The position numbers were made by a program, and so were the translations under genes. Positions 26,222 through 34,580 of a stretch of 64,000 bases of DNA are shown here, piece after piece. Each line of letters opens with the position of its first letter. The first letter of the stretch is position 1. The notes under the pieces are model-generated. The model had not been told where the DNA came from. It ran no database searches and worked only from the letters and a program-made list of their open reading frames with translations. The DNA comes from Winogradskyella sp. UBA3174 (GTDB lineage: Bacteria; Bacteroidota; Bacteroidia; Flavobacteriales; Flavobacteriaceae): NCBI RefSeq assembly GCF_002364335.1, contig NZ_DEXW01000057.1, forward strand, positions 1 through 64,000, in the 5' to 3' direction.

Positions 26222-26474
26222 ATGTTTAAGTCTGGTTTTTATACTAGCCTGTGGTATTACTTTTATGAATGCTAATGCCATAGAAAAAGAAGCTGTTTTA
26301 GTAAATAACGAAACAGTTCAATCTTATGAAGATTTTAGCTGTCTTACGGATTGCAATTGGGGAGCAAGACAATGGGCTTTAGCGACAGCACTAGAACAAG
26401 AAGATAGGAGTCCTGGAGGTGAACTAATGCAACAATATAATTTCTTCTTTAACCTCTGTATGGAAGGTTGCTAA
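26222..26474 (+). pseudogene. Small secreted CX3C...CX3C peptide gene, apparent frameshift in signal peptide
   Basis: An intact frame from the internal ATG at 26265 gives 69 residues (MNANAIEKEAV... ending LCMEGC). Just upstream the same frame reads SLVFILACGITF, a perfect signal-peptide core without a start codon. The ATG at 26222 (MF) is in another frame, and restoring one base shift after it joins MF to SLVFILACGITFMNANA. The mature part has Cys at 26, 30, 65 and 69 (numbered from 26265): two CX3C pairs 34 residues apart, as in alpha-hairpinin folds. If the shift is real the peptide cannot be exported normally; a base-calling error is possible. Product family not recognised. A terminator follows, then a GLPGLI gene. 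Confidence 0.55.
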
Positions 26475-26494
26475 TTAAGTACCGTATTAATTAT

Positions 26495-26528
26495 ATCTAG
26501 AGGTTAATAGCCTCTAGATTCTTTTTAT
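26495..26528 (+). terminator. Terminator/attenuator between peptide and GLPGLI genes
   Basis: ATCTAGAGG (26495-26503) pairs perfectly with CCTCTAGAT (26511-26519) over a 7-base loop, followed by TCTTTTTAT. It ends 8 bases before the GLPGLI ATG, so it either isolates the peptide transcript or lets through a minority of transcription to the downstream genes. Confidence 0.75.
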
Positions 26529-26536
26529 AAAAATTT

Positions 26537-27289
26537 ATGAAATATCTTAGAACAATAATAATTGTTACCATCTTTTTTGGAATAGGTACTATAAGTGCAC
26601 AATCTGATCTTTCTGGTATTGTAACTTACGAGTCAGCTATTAACCAAAATAAAGTGGATAACTACTTAAAAAATGAAAGAGACTCCTTAGTCCGGAAATA
26701 CAAAAATGATAAGAAAGGAGAATTTCTTATTCAAGGGCTTGATGCAATGTATTTAAATACAAAACCCATAATGTCAAAAATTGTATTTAATAATGGTGAA
26801 GGCCTATATAAAGTAGAGCAAGATTTAAATATAGACAATAGTGATATAGGGCGAGGGACAGCTAGGATAAGTGCAGGTGGCTCTAATGAATATTACTACA
26901 ATATTAAAGAAGATAAATATTTAATAAAAGAGTTCGCCTTAGGTGAAAGTTTTATCTTTCCAAACCCAAATTTAGAGTGGGCACTTACACAAGAGTCAAA
27001 ACAAATTAATGGCTATGAGGTGTTTAAAGCTACACGAAGTGAGGGTAAGGTTATTGCATGGTACACGCCTCAAATACCCCTAAATTTTGGGCCAAAAGGA
27101 GAATACGGTGTTCCATGGTTAATTTTAGAATTAGAACTAGGCAAAACCATCTTTAAGGCCACTAAAATAGAACTTAATCCAAAAAGAGAGATTAAAGTAA
27201 AAGTGCCAACAAAAGGAAAGGTTGTTACTTTAGAAGAATACAAAAAAATTATGGAAAAAGCAAACCGTAAGGTCTTTGGCAACAATTAG
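26537..27289 (+). CDS. GLPGLI-family exported protein (degenerate signature)
   Basis: A 250-residue protein with a signal peptide at about 1-21 (ending TISAQ). The GLPGLI family is named for a motif that reads GVPWLI here (191-196, within GPKGEYGVPWLILEL); the preceding WYTPQIPLNFGPKG context is conserved. The family is confined largely to Bacteroidota, lies beside TonB-dependent receptors, and has no settled function. Here it precedes a TonB-dependent receptor by 143 bp and follows the Cys-paired peptide gene. The second GLPGLI protein of the window (41861-42589) keeps the canonical motif. Confidence 0.85.
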   Translation: MKYLRTIIIVTIFFGIGTISAQSDLSGIVTYESAINQNKVDNYLKNERDSLVRKYKNDKKGEFLIQGLDAMYLNTKPIMSKIVFNNGEGLYKVEQDLNIDNSDIGRGTARISAGGSNEYYYNIKEDKYLIKEFALGESFIFPNPNLEWALTQESKQINGYEVFKATRSEGKVIAWYTPQIPLNFGPKGEYGVPWLILELELGKTIFKATKIELNPKREIKVKVPTKGKVVTLEEYKKIMEKANRKVFGNN

Positions 27290-27345
27290 TTAATCAACTC
27301 TCCATGCTTTTTATTTTTATCATTACTATTTCTGTTTTTCATTCT

Positions 27346-27368
27346 AACCGACTGCCATCAGTTAGGTT
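27346..27368. other. Imperfect hairpin between GLPGLI and receptor genes
   Basis: AACC-G-ACTG pairs with CAGT-TA-GGTT around a CCAT loop. No T-run follows, so it is more likely an mRNA stability or processing structure than a terminator. Confidence 0.3.
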
Positions 27369-27432
27369 TCCTCTTTAGTGAAAAAAACCGTAGCTAAGGC
27401 ACTTTGAGATTCAGTCTAAATCAAAAGCTAAA

Positions 27433-30106
27433 ATGATTTCAATGAAAATAAATTATATCATTTTATTGCTATTATTTTCAACAAATGTATTAGCCCAAAA
27501 TATAACATTATCAGGTACGGTTAAAGATAGCCTTAACAACCCTGTATCGTATGCCAATATCATTGCCAAAACTAAAGACATCTCAAAAAATCTAAAATTT
27601 TCTATAACAGATGATGAAGGGTTTTACAAATTACAACTCACTAAAGGAGATACGGTAAATGTTAGAATTTCATATTTAGGGTACAAAACTGTTGATTTTC
27701 AATTTATAGCCTTAAAATCACTTAAAAAAGATTTTATTTTAGAACAGTCTTCAGAGCAGTTAGAAGAAGTTGTTATAGAAATGCCCGTGACAGTAAAGGG
27801 TGACACCACAACTTATAAGACTGATAAATTTATCAATGGCTCTGAGCGCAAATTAAGAAACGTACTCAAAAAACTACCTGGTATAGAAGTAACCAAAGAT
27901 GGTAGTGTATATGTTTTAGGGAGAAAAATCACCAAAATGCTCGTAGATGGAAAAAAGTTTTTTGGAGGCAACTCTAAATTAGCAGTCAACAACATCCCAG
28001 CAAATGCCATTGGAGATATAGAAGTCATTGATAACTATAATGAAGTGGCCTTTTTAAAAGGGTTATCGGATTCTGACGAAATGGCAATGAACATTAAACT
28101 AAAAAAAGACAAAAATAGATTTACTTTTGGTGATGTAGAAATTGGCAAGGGTAACAAAGATTTTTACAAAACAAGTGCAAATCTCTTTTATTACGCACCT
28201 AAAATTAATATAAACTTTATTGGGAATATTAATAACATTGGTGAACAAACCATGTCCTTTAAAGACTATTTAAGTTTTTCTGGTGGTGTAAATGCTGTTT
28301 TTAAAGGTAATTTTGATTTTCGTGGTGGCGATTTTTCTCAGTTTATGGATAATAGAGATGTGTTAACTAGTACGCAAAAATTTGGTGCATTAAACATTAC
28401 CAAAACTGCTTCGTCAAAATTAGACATTTCAGGATATATTATCCTTTCAGATAGCGATACGAGTAATTTTGTTGAAGATCTCAACGAATATAGGACCTTT
28501 ATAGAAGAAAGAACTAATAGAACAAATGCGCAAAATTTGTTAGGAATAGCAAATCTTAATTTAGAGTACACACCAAATACTAAAGAAAAGTGGTATGCAC
28601 GGACACAAATAAAAAGAAGTAATAATGCTAATAACAATACCTTAGCTAGTAGTGTTTCAAATATTACAAATGCCATAACTACAGATAGACGTTTAGTAGC
28701 AACTTACGCTAACCAAAATATAGAGTGGCACAAAAGAAAATCTGACAATCACACATTTTCTGCAGTAATTAATTATGTTTTTGATACTAATGATAGAAAT
28801 ACCTCTTGGGCAACTGAAAACCAAATTTTAGAAGGCTTAATACCAACTGATAATAGTCAGGATTTAACTCGCATATTTCAAGAAAGAAATACACAACGGC
28901 AAAATTTTGATGGTGTATTTAAACATTATTGGGAAATTAACAACAGTAATCATATTTATACCACAGTTGGTAATAAACTTTTAATAGAAGATTTTTTTAC
29001 TGAAGACCTGCAACTTTTAGATAACGGCAGTGAAAATAATTTTGCTTCAGATGGATTTAACAACGACCTAGATTTTAGATTAAATGATGCTTTTGTAGGA
29101 TTACATTATAAATTTAGAGCAGGTATTTTCACCTTAAAACAAGGTGCGTTTTTACACAATTACAATTGGAAAGTAGATCAACAAACGCAAGTACATAATA
29201 ACAAGTGGGTTATTTTGCCGGACTTTTTAGCTAAAATTGAGTTTAATAAATCTAAAAAAATTGAGTTTAATTACAATTTAAAAACGACGTTCTCTGAAGC
29301 TAGTCGTTTTGCAAACCAATTTTATCTACAATCTTATAATTCTGTTTTTAGAGGCAATGAAAATTTAGAAAACAACTTATTTCATTCGCTAAATGCAAGA
29401 TATAGCAGATTTAGCTTATTATAGAGGTTTATTATTATTCGCAAATTTTAGCTATAACAAGCAAATTAGAGGTGTAAGAAATACAGTTGCTTTTGATACT
29501 TCTAACCCAAATCCCTCTCAGCAAATTAATCAATTTTTAACGGCTAAACTGTTTAATAACGCCGCCGAAGATTTTACAGCTAATATTCATTTAGAAAAAG
29601 ACATAAAAAAAATAAAATACAAGTTCGAAGTAGGGTATAATTCGTCCAATTTTATTCAAGAAATAGACAATACTATTCAAACAAATAAAAATAGAAGTTA
29701 TAATTACGAGGTAGGATTAGAAACACTATTTGATAATTTGCCAACAATAGATCTAGGACTTAACCAAGATATTGGACGCTTTATTTCTGATAATACGACT
29801 TCAAAATTTTTAACTACAGTGCCATTTGTAACACTAGATTATAGCTTTTTAGATAGTTTTATTTTTAATTATCGAAAAAACATATACGAAAATAAAGATT
29901 TAGAACAAAAAAACATTTATGAAATAGCTAATACCACCTTATCCTATAAAAAAGAAAATAGTGTTTGGTCCTTTAAAATTACTTGTCAAAACTTATTTAA
30001 TGCGCAATTCAAACAAAGTAATCGTTTTACGGATTATTTAATATCTGATACTAGAACTTTTATTTTACCTAGAATTATAATGTTTAGCATTGGTTATAAT
30101 TTATAA
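27433..30106 (+). pseudogene. TonB-dependent receptor disrupted by one frameshift
   Basis: Two overlapping frames make up one protein of about 890 residues. Frame one (27433-29424) holds a signal peptide (ending NVLAQ), a carboxypeptidase-like domain (about 25-105), a plug (EEVVIEMPVTVKGDTTTYKTDKF, KLPGIEVTKDG) and the first part of a beta-barrel. It stops after YSRFSLL. Frame two resumes YRGLLLFANFSYNKQIRG and runs to 30106, ending in an aromatic barrel strand (IIMFSIGYNL). One surplus base around 29416-29421 (AGCTTATTATAG) explains the break. The plug and barrel type is the one usually paired with GLPGLI proteins. Either a genuine pseudogene or a sequencing error. Confidence 0.8.
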
Positions 30107-30193
30107 TGATTTATTCTTTTAACGCTATAAAATTCAAAAATGTTAAGGTTGTTAAGCCATACTTTTTAAAACACGCTTTTCTCATTAACTGCA

Positions 30194-31093
30194 TTAACTA
30201 GCACCCATAATGTACTTTTTAGGCGTCGTCCCAAACTTCTTTTTAAAAGCTGCAATAAAATGACTAGAGGTGCTGTAACCAACCTTTAGCCCAACCTCAT
30301 TAACATTGTGTTCACCAGATTCTAAAAGTTTGCGAGCCACTTCCATTTTATAATCAAACAAAAAACTATAAACCGTATCACCATAAATTTGCTTAAAGCC
30401 TTCTTTTAGTTTTTTAAGACTTAAGCCTATGGCATCCGCTAATTCTTGTAAACTTGGTGGTTCAGCCATATTAGCAATAATAATATCTTTAGCTTTTTTA
30501 AGTTTTGCCACATTAACCTCGTCTACTAAAAACGGACATTGTTCAATATCTGCATCTTCACTTCTATTAAAAAACAAGCTCAATAGTTCATAAGCTTTAC
30601 CTTTAAAATAAAGTGACTTGATTGAATTATTTAAACTAAAATTTATAACCTGATTAAGAACTACTGCCATTGAAGGAGAAATCTTCCCATCTTTATAGTA
30701 CTTTTTACCTCTATTATCATCTGTTAAAAAAGTTATATAATTGGCATCATCAGAAAATAACCCATGAAATTTTTTAATTGAAATCACCAAAGACACCAAC
30801 CAAGACTGTGGTTGCATTTCTAAATGAATTGGTAAATCGCGTTGCGGATTATAAAGTAATAAAGAGGTGTCTTCAATAATATTTAAAGTATAAGTGCCTT
30901 CATTAAAAACAAAAGCTGCTGAACCTTTACTACAAAAATGAAACTGAATATAACTGCTATCAATATCTCGTTCAAGAATTTGAATTGTATCATTTTCATT
31001 TTTATGAGCTAAAACAAAAAAGCCATCTTCTATATAAGTTTCATCAAAAGTACCTTTAGCGACACTTTTTTGAGTCTTGTTTTCATTTTGCAT
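30194..31093 (-). CDS. AraC-family regulator (PchR-like) next to hemA
   Basis: A 299-residue regulator. I start at the ATG with complement 31091-31093 (MQNENKTQK) rather than a TTG 30 bases upstream. The N-terminal two-thirds resembles PchR-type sensors (IQFHFCSKGSAAFVFNEGTYTL; ISPSMAVVLNQVINFSL; LYFKGKAYELLSLFF). The C-terminal domain carries two helix-turn-helix motifs (LQELADAIGLSLKKLKEGFKQIYGDTV and NEVGLKVGYSTSSHFIAAFKKKFG). PchR-like regulators respond to iron or siderophores. It is divergent from hemA, so control of heme synthesis or of the adjacent TonB receptor by iron or heme is a reasonable inference. A stub of a close paralogue lies at 25785. Confidence 0.9.
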   Translation of the reverse strand: MQNENKTQKSVAKGTFDETYIEDGFFVLAHKNENDTIQILERDIDSSYIQFHFCSKGSAAFVFNEGTYTLNIIEDTSLLLYNPQRDLPIHLEMQPQSWLVSLVISIKKFHGLFSDDANYITFLTDDNRGKKYYKDGKISPSMAVVLNQVINFSLNNSIKSLYFKGKAYELLSLFFNRSEDADIEQCPFLVDEVNVAKLKKAKDIIIANMAEPPSLQELADAIGLSLKKLKEGFKQIYGDTVYSFLFDYKMEVARKLLESGEHNVNEVGLKVGYSTSSHFIAAFKKKFGTTPKKYIMGAS

Positions 31094-31252
31094 ATTGTTC
31101 TTATTTAGATTCGTTCTAAACAAAAGGTCAAAAAACCCTTGATTTCACTACAAAAGTATGATAATAATCATGTTTTTAGAAAAAATAATCTTAAAAAACC
31201 ACAAACGATACTTTAAGTTCTTCTAGCGTTACTTTTTTGTGAATATCAGAAT

Positions 31253-31260
31253 TATTTTTG
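31253..31260 (+). promoter_or_regulatory. -7-like box (TATTTTTG) before hemA
   Basis: TATTTTTG fits TAnnTTTG and lies 33 bp before the hemA ATG at 31294. A TTTG at 31236-31239 is too close to be a standard -33 element. This position argues against translation starting at the upstream in-frame TTG (31258). Confidence 0.4.
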
Positions 31261-31293
31261 CACTGCAACAATCTACGTCAGGTAAACGAGCAC

Positions 31294-32544
31294 ATGCAAC
31301 AACAAAAAAGCACATACTTTTATGCGATTGGTCTCAGCTATAAAAAAGCAGACGCTGAAGTGCGTGGTCATTTTAGTTTAAGCGATTCAGCAAAACAAGT
31401 TATTTTAGCTGATGCTAAACAAAATGGCATTGAAAGTGTTTTGTTAGTTTCTACTTGTAACAGAACAGAAATTTACGGTTTTGCAGAACACCCTTACCAA
31501 CTCATTCATTTATTATGTGAAAACACCAAAGGAACGGTTGAAGAATTTCAAGACGTTGCTTATATTCACAAAAACAAAGAAGCGATTAATCACATGTTCA
31601 GAGTTGGTTCGGGCTTGGATAGTCAAATCCTTGGTGATTTTGAAATTATTAGTCAAATTAAATTTGGCGCAAGAGCTTCAAAAAAAGAAGGACTACTCAA
31701 TTCATTTACTGAGCGTTTAGTAAATGCTGTTATACAGGCAAGTAAGCGTATTAAAACCGAAACCGAATTATCTTCTGGTGCAACATCTGTATCTTTTGCC
31801 TCAGTTCAGTATATTATGAATACTATTCAGGATATTTCTAATAAAAATATTTTACTCTTCGGAACAGGGAAAATTGGACGTAACACTTGTGAAAATTTAG
31901 TAAAACACACTAAAAATCCGCACATTACTTTAATAAATAGAACAAAAACTAAGGCCGAGGAAGTTGCTGGTAAGTTTAACCTCGTTGTTAAAGATTTAGA
32001 TAATCTAAAAGAAGAAATTAATGCGTCTGACATTGTAATCGTAGCTACTGGCGCTCAAAACCCAACAGTTTACAAATCTCTTATCTCGACACAAAAACCT
32101 CTTTTAGTACTAGATTTATCCATTCCTAAAAACGTTAATGAAGATATTAGAGCACACTCTAATATTACTTTAGTACATTTAGATGATTTGGCAAAAATCA
32201 CAGATGATACTTTAGAAAAGCGCAAAGCATTTATTCCAGATGCTGAAGCGATTATATCCGATGTTATGTCGGAATTTAATGCGTGGTTAGACACACTTAA
32301 ATTTGTACCTACCATACAAGCTATTAAACACAAATTGACAGATTTTAAAATCTCTGAGTTTAATACACAACGTAAAAAAATGTCAGATTTTAACGAAGAT
32401 CAGGCTGAATTGATTACAAATAATTTAATTCAAAAAATCACCAATCAATTTGCACATCACCTTAGAGAAGATAGCAACACTTCTGATGAAAGCATTGAGC
32501 TTATCAAAAAAATATTTCAGTTAGAAACTACAGACAATGTCTAA
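31294..32544 (+). CDS. hemA: Glutamyl-tRNA reductase
   Basis: A 416-residue enzyme that reduces glutamyl-tRNA to glutamate-1-semialdehyde, the first committed step of C5-pathway heme synthesis. The catalytic Cys55 is in LLVSTCNRTEIYG. The NADPH-binding motif GTGKIGRNTC and the C-terminal dimerisation helices follow. The ATG at 31294 is chosen because the longer frame begins with TTG inside a likely promoter. The gene starts the block hemA-hemCD-hemE-hemF-hemB; it overlaps hemCD by 8 bases. The next pathway enzyme, HemL, is not in this window. Confidence 0.96.
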   Translation: MQQQKSTYFYAIGLSYKKADAEVRGHFSLSDSAKQVILADAKQNGIESVLLVSTCNRTEIYGFAEHPYQLIHLLCENTKGTVEEFQDVAYIHKNKEAINHMFRVGSGLDSQILGDFEIISQIKFGARASKKEGLLNSFTERLVNAVIQASKRIKTETELSSGATSVSFASVQYIMNTIQDISNKNILLFGTGKIGRNTCENLVKHTKNPHITLINRTKTKAEEVAGKFNLVVKDLDNLKEEINASDIVIVATGAQNPTVYKSLISTQKPLLVLDLSIPKNVNEDIRAHSNITLVHLDDLAKITDDTLEKRKAFIPDAEAIISDVMSEFNAWLDTLKFVPTIQAIKHKLTDFKISEFNTQRKKMSDFNEDQAELITNNLIQKITNQFAHHLREDSNTSDESIELIKKIFQLETTDNV

Positions 32545-34117
32545 AATAATTCGCATTGGCACACGCGACAGCCAGCTCGCTATGTGGCAAGCACAAACCG
32601 TAAAATCTCAACTTGAGCATTTAGGTCATAAAGCCGCTTTAATTCCCATAAAATCTACCGGAGATTTAGTTCTTGACAAGCCGTTATACGAATTAGGAAT
32701 CACTGGTATTTTTACAAAAACATTAGATGTTGCAATGCTCAATGGAAACATTGATATTGCGGTACATTCTCTTAAAGATGTCCCTACAGTTTTACCAAAA
32801 GGTATTGTACAGGCTGCAGTTTTAAAACGTGGTAATATTAATGATACGCTCGTTTTTAAAACAAACGAAGAGTTTCTGTCTACAAGAGATGCTGTCGTTG
32901 CCACAGGTAGCTTAAGGCGTCGTGCACAATGGCTAAATCGTTACCCAACACATACTATAGTTGGTTTGCGAGGCAACGTCAATTCTAGACTAGAAAAACT
33001 AGAAAACAACGACGATTGGAATGCTGCTATTTTCGCTGGAGCTGGTTTAGGTCGCTTAGACCTTACACCAGAAAATTCAATTAATCTGCATTGGATGATT
33101 CCTGCGCCTGCACAAGGAGCAATTATGATTACGGCTTTAGAATCTGATGAAGAAACCAGAGCCATTTGTGAAGAACTCAATCATGAAGAAACACAAATTT
33201 GCACATCTATTGAGCGTGAATTTCTTAATCGTCTAGAAGGTGGTTGTACAGCTCCAATAGGTGCTATTTGTTATATTAATAAAGAAGAAGAAGTTAATTT
33301 TAAAGGCATTCTTTTAAGCACAGATGGTACTAAGAAGATTGAGGTATCTAAAGTTGTACCTCTAGGAAATCATTATAACATAGCAGAATTCTGTGCCGAT
33401 TATATCATTGGTAAAGGCGGTAAAATATTAATCGATGAATTAGGTCGTGGAGATAAAGTGACTAATATTTATTCTACTAAAAAGTTGACTAACGACCAGT
33501 TGGTGTTGTTTCATGACGCTGTAGTTGCAGAAAGTAATGATGCCGTAAAGATTAATCCAAATCGCTTGACTAAAAGTATAGTTCGTAATGAAATTGAAAA
33601 TGTAATTATTACAAGTCAAAATGCAGTTGAAGCCTTACTAACTAACTTCTCAGCAGTAGAATTACAATTTAAAAATATTTATTGTGTTGGTAGACGTACC
33701 AAACGTTTGGTTGAAAAGCGCATAGGAAAAGTAAAACATTACGAGTCTTCCGCTAAAAACTTAGCCGAACACATGGTAGAATTTATGGATGGTACAGAAA
33801 CAACTTACTTTTGTAGTAATCTGCGATTAGATACCATTCCATTACTATTATCTGAAAATAACATTGAAGTAAACGAAGTTGAAGCCTACGAAACTAAGTT
33901 TGATACAGATAAAATTGAAGGTAATTTAGATGGTGTTATGTTTTACAGCCCATCAACTGTTCAAAGTTTCTTAAAGCAGAATAAAGCGAATGGTATTGCA
34001 TTTTGTATTGGCGAAACCACTGCGACTGAGGCTAAGAAGTATTTTGAAGATGTAAGAGTTGCAAAAGTACCATTGGTTGAGAGTGTTGTTGACTTGGTTA
34101 ATGAATTTTATAAATAG
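32537..34117 (+). CDS. hemCD: Hydroxymethylbilane synthase fused to uroporphyrinogen-III synthase
   Basis: A 526-residue fusion. Residues 1 to about 300 are HemC: IRIGTRDSQLAMWQA at the start, GSLRRRAQ for substrate binding, and the dipyrromethane cofactor Cys237 in LEGGCTAPIGA. HemC alone is about 310 residues. From about residue 315 (IVRNEIENVIITSQNAVEALL) to the end is a HemD-like two-lobe fold, with VMFYSPSTVQSFLKQN and FCIGETTATEAKKYF typical of uroporphyrinogen-III synthase. The fusion would channel unstable hydroxymethylbilane directly to ring closure. It overlaps hemA by 8 bases, so translation is coupled. A TIR-flanked S23 gene interrupts the operon immediately after its stop. Confidence 0.92.
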   Translation: MSKIIRIGTRDSQLAMWQAQTVKSQLEHLGHKAALIPIKSTGDLVLDKPLYELGITGIFTKTLDVAMLNGNIDIAVHSLKDVPTVLPKGIVQAAVLKRGNINDTLVFKTNEEFLSTRDAVVATGSLRRRAQWLNRYPTHTIVGLRGNVNSRLEKLENNDDWNAAIFAGAGLGRLDLTPENSINLHWMIPAPAQGAIMITALESDEETRAICEELNHEETQICTSIEREFLNRLEGGCTAPIGAICYINKEEEVNFKGILLSTDGTKKIEVSKVVPLGNHYNIAEFCADYIIGKGGKILIDELGRGDKVTNIYSTKKLTNDQLVLFHDAVVAESNDAVKINPNRLTKSIVRNEIENVIITSQNAVEALLTNFSAVELQFKNIYCVGRRTKRLVEKRIGKVKHYESSAKNLAEHMVEFMDGTETTYFCSNLRLDTIPLLLSENNIEVNEVEAYETKFDTDKIEGNLDGVMFYSPSTVQSFLKQNKANGIAFCIGETTATEAKKYFEDVRVAKVPLVESVVDLVNEFYK

Positions 34118-34119
34118 CC

Positions 34120-34146
34120 ATTAACTATTAGCCTTTAACTCTTAGC
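34120..34146 (+). repeat. Left 27-bp inverted repeat of the S23 insertion
   Basis: Starts 3 bases after the hemCD stop and begins ATTAACTATTAGCC. It matches the reverse complement of 34553-34579 at 22 of 27 positions by eye. It also forms a local hairpin with GCTAAAAGCTAA at about 34159-34170. Confidence 0.7.
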
Positions 34147-34193
34147 ATCACTGCTGCGCTAAAAGCTAAATACAAACTGCTAAAAGCTAAAAC

Positions 34194-34550
34194 ATGAGGA
34201 ATTATAAGAATTTAAAAATTTGGGAACAAGGTATTGAACTCGTAAAGCAAATATATGTTTTAGTTGAGCAGTTACCTCAAACTGAAAAATTTGGATTAAA
34301 GTCTCAGGTTACAAGAGCCGCTGTTTCAATCCCTTCGAATATTGCAGAAGGTTGCAGTAGAAATAGTGAAGTAGAATTCAAACGCTTTTTAGAAATCGCA
34401 ATGGGCTCTTTATTTGAAGTTCATACACCGCTAATTATTATACAAGAATTAAATTTTATCAAATCAGAAGATTTAAAATGAATTTTTGATCTTTTAGAAA
34501 CTGAAGGTAAAATGATAAACGGATTAATAAACACAATTAAAAATAGCTAA
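34194..34550 (+). pseudogene. Four-helix-bundle (S23/IVS) protein gene with in-frame stop
   Basis: The frame starts MRNYKNLKIWEQGIELVKQIY and shows the S23 family signature TRAAVSIPSNIAEGCSRNS, normally about 118 residues. A TGA at 34479-34481 ends it after 95 residues. Beyond it the same frame continues IFDLLETEGKMINGLINTIKNS to a TAA at 34550, which is the usual C-terminal helix. So it is a nonsense allele losing most of helix four. S23 proteins were first noticed in intervening sequences of 23S rRNA genes; their function is unknown. The gene sits between 27-bp inverted repeats inside the heme operon. Confidence 0.8.
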
Positions 34551-34552
34551 AA

Positions 34553-34579
34553 GCAAAAAGCTAAAGGCTAACAGCTAAT
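34553..34579 (-). repeat. Right 27-bp inverted repeat of the S23 insertion
   Basis: Its complement begins ATTAGCTGTTAGCC, matching the left repeat. It ends 1 base before the hemE ATG, so hemE's translation-initiation region lies wholly within the repeat. Confidence 0.7.
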
Positions 34580-34580
34580 T

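Noticed and set aside
29393..30106. Separate 237-residue gene starting at the ATG in the end of the TonB receptor frame
   Set aside because: It overlaps the receptor frame, has no signal peptide and continues the receptor's beta-barrel; it is the 3' half of one frameshifted gene.
31258..31293. Upstream TTG start for hemA
   Set aside because: It lies inside a likely -7 promoter box and adds residues not typical of HemA; the ATG at 31294 is better.
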